A DNA stretch of 21,816 nt from Pelargonium cotyledonis (taxonomy: Eukaryota > Streptophyta > Magnoliopsida > Geraniales > Geraniaceae): the NCBI GenBank assembly GCA_036897625.1, contig JAYMTA010001099.1, positions 1 through 21,816 on the forward strand, written 5' to 3'. The notes beneath the pieces are model-generated. The model had not been told where the DNA came from, did no database searches, and saw only the letters and a list, made by a program, of their open reading frames with translations. The position numbers and the translations under genes were made by a program. Positions 7,846-17,372 of this stretch are shown here, one piece after another. Positions within the stretch are counted from its first letter, which is position 1, and every line of letters starts with the position of its first letter.

Positions 7846-10800
7846 ATGTCTAGTTTTGTGGGGGTGCTTGTTTCTGATCCATGGCTGCAGAGCCAGTTTA
7901 CCCAAGTGGAGCTTCGCGGCCTCAAATCCAAAGTAAGGATTTTTGTCGTCCCAAATCAATGTTTTTTATGTTGATTTGTAAAATTTGGGTGGTGACCTGA
8001 ATTTGATTGTGTTGTGTTGGTTTTAGTTTATTTCAATAAGGAATCCGACAACAAACCGTGTGAAGGTGGCAGATATGCCAGGCACTCTTGTGAAAGTGAA
8101 GACTCTTCATGATATGTTTGATGAGAATGAGATCAGGGAGGTCTTGAAGGAAACTTACCCAGATGAAAATGAGGAGATTGAATTTGAATCCTTTGTTCGG
8201 GTGAGGTTAATTTATATATTTGGGGCATCATTTTGATTTTATGTGTGTTCACAATAGCCAATAGGTATTAGCTGCATGAGCATGACCTTTTATTATTATG
8301 GAGCCGAAATTGGGAAAGAGAAAATGAATATGTGAATTGTATGGTATTGCGAATGGCATGTTATGTCTGGTTCAGTTCCGTAAATTTATGATTGACACTT
8401 TCTCAGTTTTGGTGGATGATTTGTAGTTGGGGCATAATGTATCGTTAGTGTGCGAATGTTTGATTTGTGGGATCTGGTCATTTGCAGGCAACTTTAACTC
8501 TCCAAACCCAAGCAGCTGCCAAGGCAGGAACTCCGAGACATTCTTCTTCGTTTCTAAAGGCAACCACAACCACTTTTCAACACGTCATTAATACATCTGA
8601 GAAGACTTCTTACGTTGAACACATCAATAGACACCTGGCCGAAGATAAATTCTTGAAGGACTACCTTCCAATAGACCCTGAAACAAATGATATATTTGAA
8701 ATTGCAAAAGATGGGGTTCTTCTTTGGTATATATGCAGGACCCATGTGATCAATCTATATAGCCAGTTATTTCTTTGAAGATGACATTGCATTTGTTGAT
8801 GCTTCTTTTTGTTGCCTCATGCAGTAAGCTCATCAATGTAGCCGTTCCTGGTACCATAGATGAGAGAGCTATCAACACTAAAAAGGTCCTTAATCCTTGG
8901 GAGAGAAATGAAAACCATACTCTTTGCCTCAACTCTGCCAAGGCTATTGGGTGCACGGTGGTAAATATTGGAACACAGGACTTGGTTGAAGGAAGAGTAA
9001 GTTGAAGAGCTCCAAATTGGGTTCTCATTGTTACACTTTAGTGGTTGGAAATTAGCTCATTCTTTATTTTTTTTTCTTATTTTGTTTATGTAGCCTCATC
9101 TGCTCCTTGGCTTGATGTCTCAAATAGTCAAGGTATTCCCTATGAACTTTTTCATATGCTTTGCAATAATAACTTTTTATGAAATTTAAATCATTATGAA
9201 TTTACTATTAATCTCTTTCATTTTGTATATTTCCCCCCCAATATGGTGACTAAAACAGATTCAACTGTTAGCCGATCTCAACTTAAATAAGACTCCTGAG
9301 CTTGTTGAACTGATTGGCGATGACAGCAAGGTCTAGAGATACGAACTTCTTTTGCCTTCTTACTATGCTTAGATGACATGCAGGGTTCAAAGTGTATATT
9401 TTTCTTTCTACTTTCTACATTCTCACTTGTGGTGTTGTTGAGATTTTGCAGGATGTGGAGGAGCTCAATAGTTTGTCACCTGAAAAGGTTTTACTGAAAT
9501 GGATGAATCATCATCTTAAGAAAGCGGGTTACAAGAAAAAGGTTACGAATTTCTCTTCTGATGTAAAGGTAAGAAGAAATTCACCAGCTTTTTCTCTGAA
9601 CATCATTTTCTGCTTGCCTCTGATAGAAATGTTAGCTGATTTAAGTTAGAGTGTTTGTTTTTTTTTTTTTTTCTCCATCATCAAGCGTACCAACACCGAG
9701 GTTTGGAATTGAGACCTCAAGGAACCAAGTTAGTGTGCTTGGTGTTGGGAGGTTATTTGTAGTTGAAGGAGTTGTATGCATTTTCTTAGGTTACAAACAT
9801 TTACGGCATTGAAAGATGTCCTACATATATAATAGGAGTATTTGCAAATTGCATCTTGCTATCATTATGTTACTTCTGTCATCACATTTGACATTTGTCG
9901 GGTATGCCGTGTGCTGTCTTGGAAATAAATTTCTGATGTGATCTTGCACCGACGATTTTGATTCATTCTTATGATGTTGGCAATTGGAAATATAAGATTT
10001 ATAATTTATGCTCTTGAAGTAGTTGTGTCTTTTCTCATTATGCTCTACAAATTCTACATAATCATCTTTATGTATTTGCAGGATGGTGAGGCTTATGCTT
10101 ATCTTCTTACAGCACTGGCACCAGAGATTAGTAGCCCTAGCACCTTGGACATCACGAATCCCGATGAAAGAGCAAAATTGGTTCTTGAGCAAGCTGAGAA
10201 ACTGGAATGCAAACAATACCTCACAGCTAAGGACATTGTTGAGGGCTCACCAAATCTTAATCTTGCATTTGTTGCAAATATATTTCAGCACAGGTAAGAA
10301 ATAATATTTCCTTTCAACCTTTTCTTCTTCTTTTGGTTTTCTACCATTTCCATCAAGTACTTAAGAAAGTTGACACCTTTAGTAAGTTACCTTTGTAGCT
10401 TAGGTTATGAACACATTTTCAGGTATTTTAATCAATGGCATATGATTGAGTAACTAAAATTTAGTAATTATTGCACTAATATTTGCTGATGTTACTTCAT
10501 TCTAGCGATGCGAGTTCACATAATCAATGTATGCTATATTGTAGCAGTGTTGTATTCCAAAAAGTCGTGCAGATTTGGCAAAAGTACTCGGGAAAGAAAC
10601 CAACTGATGATGAAAAAGACTACTGCCTTAAAAATCATGAAAAAACTAACCCATAAAGTCTTGGTTAGTTTCAGAATAAGTACTTATGATTCTGGTTCTA
10701 AAGTTTGCATAATTTTTTTGATATATCTATTTGACTATTACTATTATTATTATTATTATTATTATACTATATTTCCTGCCATTGCATAACAATTCCAATT

Positions 10801-13469
10801 TCATATTCTTACATGTATGCATGAGGGAATTTGTCCCGATCTGATATTTTAGTAATTGAACTCTGTAGACTGAGATTGTTTCTTTTTGCAGAAATGGTTT
10901 GTCCGCTGATAACTCAAAGATTTCCTTTGCTGAGATGATGACTGATGATGTGAAAACTTCTCGGGAAGAGAGATGCTTTAGATTTTGGATTAACAGTCTT
11001 GGAATTGCTTCATATGTCAATAATGTTTTTGAGGATGTCAGGAATGGGTGAGGAGGCCTTCAATTTGTTTCCCAACAATATGAAGCCCCGGTTGCTCATG
11101 ATTGATGTATATCGTTCGTGCTTGCAGATGGGTTCTCCTGGAAGCTCTTGATAAAGTCTCACCCGGATCAGTAAATTGGAAGAAAACAACAAAGCCTCCC
11201 ATAAATATGCCATTTAGAAAAGTTGAGAATTGCAACCAGGCTGTAGAGATTGGGAAGGGCCTAAACTTCTCCCTTGTCAATGTAGCTGGAAATGACATTG
11301 TTCAAGGGAATAAGAAGCTCATACTAGGTGATTTCTCTCCAACTTTATAATCGCCTCTTCAGAATCCTTTTCTTTAACTTATTAGTTCAACTCCATTTAT
11401 TTTATCGGATGGTTATAGCTTATAAGTTTCTTTGGGTTCGCTGTTGAATGTTTTCATTTTCAACTGAAATCATTACATGGATGTTAGCTGACCCTGTTGT
11501 GTTTATCTTTGGTGTCTTGAGTTTGGTACGTTTTGTGAGCTTATAAACAGCGACGATATACTTAAAAAAACCTTCTTAACTCCAAGGTTTCAGGTGCAAA
11601 GCTTTAGTATATATGATTTGAAGTGGCCAATTAACTGTCTGGACAAACTAGAATCATAATTAGGTGTCAACATTTTGAAGGGTTAGCTTGATAGTCCTGT
11701 TTTGTTCAATAGATTTAGAACCTGGAGCATCATGAATGTGTTTCTGTTGAAAATTTATTTGGCCTGGCTCTCTATTGGCTTCCAAAATTTTGTGTGTTTC
11801 TCTCTGAACAATTTCATCTTTACTTGACTTGTCTATAACTGCATGCTGTACATATTAAGCTACTACTCATTTTAAAATAATTTCCTCTCCGGTTTAGGAA
11901 AGTTGATTGTTAAAATCACTTTTGCTCTATACCGGAGACACTAACTCTCTCCTCGTCTCTTGTGCAGCATTTTTATGGCAACTCATGAGGTTTACAATGC
12001 TCCAACTACTGAAGAACCTGAGATCTCACTCCCAAGGACAAGGAAAAGAGATTACAGATGCAGACATTCTGAACTGGGCAAACAATAAAGTGAAGGCTGC
12101 AGGCAAAACTTCTCGGATGGAGGGCTTCAAGGTAACCTCTTACATAATTGTCTTCTGTCTGACTATATGCTTGATAGGACTTTTTTTTTTCTACGTAATT
12201 CTTTCCCTGTTCTCAGGATAAGAGCCTCGAAGATGGAATTTTCTTCCTCGAGCTCCTTACTGCTGTGGAGCCAAGGGTGGTCAACTGGGCTCTTGTTACT
12301 AAGGGTGTAACTGGTATAACATTCAAATAAAATGTTGTTTCCTTTTATACATAAGAATCAATCGTTGAACCTTGAAGGATGCACCAAGCTTTTGCACCAT
12401 TTTGGTTTTAGCGCAATAGTAAGATTGCTGCCCTGTGGCCTTGAAATCATATGGGTTTGAGTGAGGGAAACAGTATTTATGCAAAAGCAGAAAAACCCTC
12501 CCCAGACTTTGTAATGCCGCCCAGGGGAAGCATTAAGCAGGAAGGACATATACTAACGTGTCTCCATGAAAACGATGAGAAGTCTCACTTTTTTGGTTGT
12601 TTGTCGAATGCAGATGAGGATAAGAGATTGAATGCAACGTACATTATCAGTGTTGCCAGAAAGCTTGGCTGCTCCATTTTCTTGTTACCGGAGGACATCA
12701 TAGAGGTAAGGTTTCTCTTCTGATGCTAACATATGATGGAGTGTTGATAAATAAATGTTGTCAAGGAATCACATATTGAAAAAAATGTGAAGTCAGTCGT
12801 TACTTGATATATTAGTTGGGCCCATATCAGCTTTTGGGTTAGAGTCAAGTTCAACGTGGTATCAGAACTAGTTCAGTATGGCCTAGTGACCGTCTGCCTT
12901 AGCTCCCTTCTTGGTCCAAGTTCAGGATCCGTTCTCATATCCAACCTGCACTTGAGGGGGAGTGTTAAGGAATCCCATATTAAAAGTTTTAATGTGAAGT
13001 CTGTCGCCACATGATATACTAGTCGGGACTGAAATGAGACAATCACGAGAATCTGTTTTTGATGAAACTATGATTTTAAAGCTGTGTCATACTTTTCAAT
13101 CAACTCCTTGACTTGAAGTGTACATGTATATCAAGTTTTGTAGAAGATGAATTGATGCCATTGATTCACGAAACTTGCATCAAAACATCTAATTTATTAT
13201 GTTATTGTACTGACTAATTTTCTGATCATCTAAACTGAACATCCGATCTTTAATTTGATTTGTAATTGTGACAGGTAAACCAGAAGATGATCCTCACTCT
13301 AACTGCCAGCATAATGTATTGGAGTCTGCAGAAGCAGATGCGAAAGACAGCAATGGAGTCTGGTGAAGAGCACGTTGCTGATGCAGAAAGCGAAGAGCAA
13401 CTTGAAGTTGGGGTCTCCGGTATGTCTATGGCTGATGCTCGTGACGAGAATGAAGAGCATGAAGAGTAA
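7846..13469 (+). CDS. Plant fimbrin, actin-bundling protein (14 coding exons)
   Basis: Exons by splice consensus and phase: 7846-7932, 8027-8200, 8488-8726, 8825-8996, 9094-9132, 9259-9330, 9452-9568, 10082-10293, 10892-11047, 11128-11327, 11968-12131, 12217-12313, 12614-12705 and 13275-13469. They join to 2016 bp, 671 residues, within the usual plant fimbrin length of about 650-715. The start [20 protein letters not shown] is the typical plant fimbrin N terminus, followed by an EF-hand-like region to about 115. Four calponin-homology domains follow in two tandem actin-binding modules: CH1 about 125-237, CH2 about 269-372, CH3 about 393-498 and CH4 about 516-625. An acidic tail ends in DENEEHEE. 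Fimbrins cross-link F-actin into bundles in the cytoplasm, for instance in tip growth. No frame breaks are seen. Intron 13 carries a miniature retroelement. From position next to the FLA and ankyrin-BTB genes, the gene probably corresponds to Arabidopsis FIM3 (At2g04750); the paralogue assignment is inference. Confidence 0.95.
10736..10770. repeat. ATT/TTA microsatellite in fimbrin intron 8
   Basis: An almost perfect run of ATT trinucleotides (about ten units) lies in the intron between coding exons 8 and 9. It ends ~120 bases before the exon 9 acceptor. Such runs vary in length between individuals. Confidence 0.85.
12756..13035 (+). mobile_element. TRIM-like miniature LTR retroelement in fimbrin intron 13
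   Basis: Two direct repeats start with TGTT and share AAGGAATC.CATATT, AATGTGAAGTC.GTCG and TGATATA.TAGT.GGG. The left copy is 12756-12856 and the right copy starts at 12963, recognisable to about 13030. Immediately after the left copy is TGGTATCAGAAC (12857-12868), one base off the common primer-binding site complementary to initiator methionine tRNA (TGGTATCAGAGC). Immediately before the right copy is a polypurine tract, GAGGGGGAG (12954-12962). Only ~85 bp lie between these two sites, so there is no room for gag or pol. LTR, primer site, short spacer, purine tract and LTR in this order fit a TRIM. The right LTR diverges or is truncated after ~13030 and I could not fix a target duplication. 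It lies in the host gene's transcription direction. Confidence 0.7.
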
Positions 13470-13825
13470 ATCAAGACTTGAAATGATATGCAGCTTCCCT
13501 AGTTTTTGTTTCCTATTTTCTTCTATGTTTCAATGAAAAAGAACTAATTTTTTTTTTTTTTATAATGCATGGATTGGATTGTTCGATTTTTAAGTCATCT
13601 TTGTAAACCAAATCAAGGAAACCAATCCAAGGAACAATTGTCCTGTAAATTTGTGTGACTAGAGTTTGTTGTTCTTGGGAAATATTATTTACTGGAATTT
13701 TTTGTTATATTGTTGAATAATAATATCATTGGAGAAGAATGAATTATAGTTCATATTGTTTTTCCTGATTATATCAATGTACATGTTGGGTTGGTTTTTA
13801 TTTTAAACTCGTTAACTTGTTATAG
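13470..13825 (+). other. Fimbrin 3' untranslated and flanking DNA
   Basis: The sequence after the TAA is T-rich with an AATGAA-type signal near 13531 and a long T run at about 13549-13561, consistent with a plant 3' end. The exact cleavage site cannot be placed. No further gene is seen. Confidence 0.4.
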
Positions 13826-13838
13826 CAAGATAAGCATC

Positions 13839-13896
13839 GCCACGCCATCAGTACCTTTCACGTAAGTTGCCACGTCACTGCAGAATTGCCACGTCA
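13839..13896. promoter_or_regulatory. Cluster of GCCACGTCA motifs upstream of the polygalacturonase gene
   Basis: GCCACGTCA occurs twice (13869-13877 and 13888-13896), with a variant GCCACGCCA at 13839-13847. The ACGT core with these flanks is the type of site bound by plant bZIP factors (C-box / ABRE-like). The cluster is about 1 kb upstream of the polygalacturonase ATG and 370 bp past the fimbrin stop. It could serve that promoter or be part of an unrecognised repeat. Confidence 0.35.
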
Positions 13897-14877
13897 CCAC
13901 CGAGACACCCACTTAATGTAACATACCGTTTTATCAGTCAAATTTGTGGTTCACAGCAAGATCCAAAGATGAAGACCTTAATGCAACAGTTAATGACATG
14001 TAAACAAGAGAATGAGAAGTACGTATATTTGGGAGGGTGATCAACTATTTAGGACCCATTGACAATCATACGAGTGAAACTTTAGTAAGTCGTAACAAAA
14101 ATATTTTTTTTTCATTAGTCAATCCAATCTATTTTGTTCCTAGCAAATAGTATCAAAGTCATAAGTTCGGTGTCTGATTCACAACAACTGGTATCATAAA
14201 CGTAAGTTTACTAGTCAGATCCAAGACAAATAGGTGCCAAAATCCTATCTTGCAACGACCTAAGAAACCTTTTCAACACATATATATACAAGCTTGAACA
14301 AGTAAATAGGTTGATCCACGACAAATTGAACACACAAAATGTTGAAGAATTAGAATTCGACAATGCAAATTGATCTATTTAACTATTATTGGCCATGAGC
14401 TATCTTATCGTGTGCATATTTTGGGTCAATTTATGAAATGTCTACGTGAGGAATATTGGGAGGCTGCACTTTATGTGCTTCGGTATTTATGCACCAACTT
14501 GAGCGAGCGTATTAGTAAATAATATTGGTCACTGTAATTAGAATAACAACATCCCAAATATTATATCTTTAGTTAAAATTAGAATGACAAAATTGTTGAA
14601 AATAGTAAAAACCAAAGGAAACTAGAGATTGAAATCTAGAGCCCAAACAATAAAATTGTCAATTTCTTCAACAAAAAATCAGAGACCCTAGATATATATG
14701 TGATGACTTAGTGTAAGAATTGCAGAAACAAAGGAGAAAAATGAGTACAACCACATGAATTTGAGTTGTTTTGGGATTCCTAATTGCACTGTAAATTAAC
14801 TTTCATGCTCTATTCAATGATTAGAACATTACTCAAAACAGCCAAATACTTATTATGTCTATATACAGTAAAAAAAG
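13897..14877 (+). other. Intergenic DNA and polygalacturonase promoter region
   Basis: No gene is seen. At 14148-14170 the sequence TAGTATCAAAGTCATAAGTT resembles a decayed methionine-tRNA primer-binding region of a Copia-type retroelement, without recognisable LTRs. For the downstream gene, TATATATG at about 14693 would allow a leader near 150 bases. The TATATA at about 14860 is too close to the ATG (14878) to be the core promoter. Confidence 0.35.
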
Positions 14878-16832
14878 ATGGGTATGGAATTGTCTATAGT
14901 TGTTTTATTTTCCATCTGGTTGTTGTTAGGACCAGCTAACACATTCCAACGTAGTTTACATGATACGATCGGGGGAGTTCCTGTCGCGGCTCAGGAAGCT
15001 CCCGACCCATCTCCTGGCGCCGCCCCTGATCAAGCTCCAGGTGCGGCGCCAAAGAAAATTAAGGCCGGGCATGACGGTGTTTTTGACTTGGAGACCTGTG
15101 GAGCAAAAGAGGGCGAGGATATCACCGAGGTACAATATATGCACGCGTAAACACGCAAGAAACTACTAAATGCATCTAATATGAAAAAAAAAATATTTTT
15201 CGTCTCAAAATGATATTTTATGTCTTTTGCATTGTTATGGTTATAAAGTAAGTACTCGCATTTTGTAATATATCGTTTGTGTTGGATGATGTATAATGTT
15301 AGATATTATTGGAGGTATGGAAGCACGCTTGCGCATCGCGGACCCCGAGTAAAGTGAAGGTTCCGGCTGGAGTTTATCATGTCGGAGAAATAGACTTTTG
15401 CGGACCTTGCAAAGCTCCCATTGAGATACAGGTCGAAGGAACGTTAGAAGCTCCTTCGGATCCCGCACATTTTCAGGATGCGAGCTGGATCGTTTTCAAG
15501 AATATCGATTTCTTGACACTATCAGGAAAGGGTGCATTTGATGGACAAGGACGCGTTGCGTGGCAACAAAATAATTGCGACCAATCAAACAATTGCACAA
15601 ATCTTCCTATCGTAAGTTTTCGTTCCCTCGTGAATTAAGTCGTTAGATTTCGATTAGATTAGTTAGTTCCAACATTTGATTAGACCTCATACATGTTTTT
15701 CATTCATATTTGACTTTGACCGGTCTGATTAGAGTTGACAAATGTGTTTATGACCGACGTGATGTCATTGATTCATATGCTCTCATGTACGTGTTTTTCC
15801 ATGTGAGCTGATGCGACGTCTGATATGAGTATTATATTCAACCATATTCTCGTATTAACAAAGGTCCTTTTGTACATCATTTTCCAGCAAAACACATGCA
15901 CGAGCTCACATGGAAAAATCGTTTTCCTCGGATATGCTACTAATCGAAAGTTTTTTGGATGATGAAAGAATATTAGGTTGGATTTCGTGAAGCATTCGCT
16001 TATCAGAGACGTAACCTCTCAAGACAGCAAAAATTATAATGTCAACATTCTTGACTGTGAAAACATAACCTTTGATAATTTTAATGTCGTTACAGCCGCC
16101 GGAAGTGTCGACACCGATGGAATTCACGTCGGAAAGTCGTGTAACATCAACATTCTCAACTCGGTTCTCAGATGCGGAGACGACTGTGTCTCCATCGGCG
16201 ACGGAACTAGAAATGTGAAGGTAACCGGAGTAACCTGCGGACAAGGCTACGGCATAACCATAGGAAGTCTGGGAAGGTACGAGGACGAGGAGCCGGTGAC
16301 CGGAATATACGTCAGTAACTGCACCATCACCGACACGAAAAGTGGCTTGATGCTCAAGTCATGGCCCGGTTCGAATCCCAACACATTGGATGATGTGATC
16401 TTTGAGAGCATTACTATGAATAATGTTAGCAACGCCATTTTCTTGGATCAACAAAATTGTCCGAATGACGACGAGGAATGCACGCGAGGGGTACGAAAAT
16501 AGTAATGTTATTATAAATTTGGATAGTTCATAAGCTGATACGTGCGCGTGAACGCATGCGCCAATTCTCTTCCTAACTAAAAATTGTTCTGTTTTCAGAT
16601 ACCGTCGAGTGTAAAGATGAGAAATGTGGTGTTTAGGAACATAAAAGGAACAGGAGCAACACCAGAAGCTGTGCAGATAATGTGCAGCCCAGGAACATGC
16701 ACAAATATTGAACTTAGTAATGTTGATATACAATATGAGGGACCTCTTGAAGCCAATTACAGATCATTTTGCACCCATGTTAAGCCCATCATTACTGGTG
16801 TTCTCAACCCTCCTGGACCTACTTGTCTTTGA
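14878..16832 (+). CDS. Exopolygalacturonase-like GH28 protein with altered active-site motifs
   Basis: Four exons, all introns in phase 0: 14878-15129, 15303-15611, 15969-16490 and 16599-16832, joining to 438 residues. Residues 1-22 form a signal peptide, so the protein should be secreted to the wall. Residues ~36-62 are an Ala/Pro-rich insert (PDPSPGAAPDQAPGAAPKK) before the GH28 domain. The domain has family landmarks: GPCKAPIEIQVEGTLEAP, GAFDGQG, LPINIRLDF, TDGIHVGKS, GDDCVSIGDG, IGSLGRY and a C-terminal YRSFCTHV. Overall it resembles the pollen exopolygalacturonase clade, which removes galacturonic acid from pectin ends. Three of the four catalytic signatures are changed: NTD is DTD (235-237), GHG is GYG (Tyr281) and RIK is MLK (Met315). 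The catalytic aspartates of NTD and GDD (237, 258, 259) and the Lys (317) remain. The frame and splice sites are intact, so it does not look like a pseudogene. Wall location is inferred; catalytic ability is doubtful. Confidence 0.9.
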
Positions 16833-16953
16833 ATTCTCTTCTTGAATGAATTTAATTCATGCAATACCTTATTTTGTATGAAATTATGTTTGTGAAGTTT
16901 AAGGTTATCTCCACCTTCTCATGGCAGAAGTCCATGTGCTTTTTATACAGACT

Positions 16954-17108
16954 CAATTTCGTCACTGAACTTTCATGTATCATTTTGGGTCAAAATTAGG
17001 TTGATGGGCCAAATTGGGTCGAAAAATGAAAATTCAAGTACTATTTTTTGTTACAAAAAAATCAGTGATCAAATTGGATCAAAACACAAAAGTTTAGGGA
17101 TTAAATTG
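16954..17108. mobile_element. MITE-like inverted-repeat element past the polygalacturonase gene
   Basis: The left arm (16954-16984, CAATTTCGTCACTGAACTTT...) and the reverse complement of the right arm (17078-17108, CAATTTAATCCCTAAACTTT...) match over about 30 bp with several mismatches. The inside is AT-rich, with internal TTGGGTC / GGATC repeats and no coding capacity. This is a common plant element type of uncertain superfamily. It lies ~120 bp past the polygalacturonase stop and ~265 bp past the stop of the opposing ankyrin-BTB gene, where the two 3' ends meet. Confidence 0.5.
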
Positions 17109-17372
17109 TGTCTTTTACGTCATCTCAACTTCCACATAATACATTGGACAATACACGATGGTACTAAAAACTCATCAAAACCTCCTAGAATGCAAGATGG
17201 TACAAGCAATTTCTTTTGATTTATAACAAATTCAATTACAATCAACCATACTGCAATAAAAGGACAGATACAGATTTATGGAGGGGGAAAGGCTGACAGA
17301 GAAAAGATTTTACAGTTTTGGTAACTATTGTTCACATGGTATGAGGGTCGAAGGAATACAGTATAATTAAGA

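Noticed and set aside
9821..10216. 131-residue minus-strand ORF in the fimbrin gene
   Set aside because: It spans intron 7 and part of exon 8 on the opposite strand, with no recognisable domain; exon 8 encodes conserved CH2 sequence on the + strand.
16359..16733. 124-residue minus-strand ORF over polygalacturonase exons 3-4
   Set aside because: It is antisense to conserved GH28 coding sequence and crosses an intron; no domain is recognised.
14878..16832. Polygalacturonase gene as a pseudogene
   Set aside because: The exons join in frame with consensus splice sites and no stop, and the C-terminal motifs are intact. Active-site substitutions alone do not make a pseudogene.
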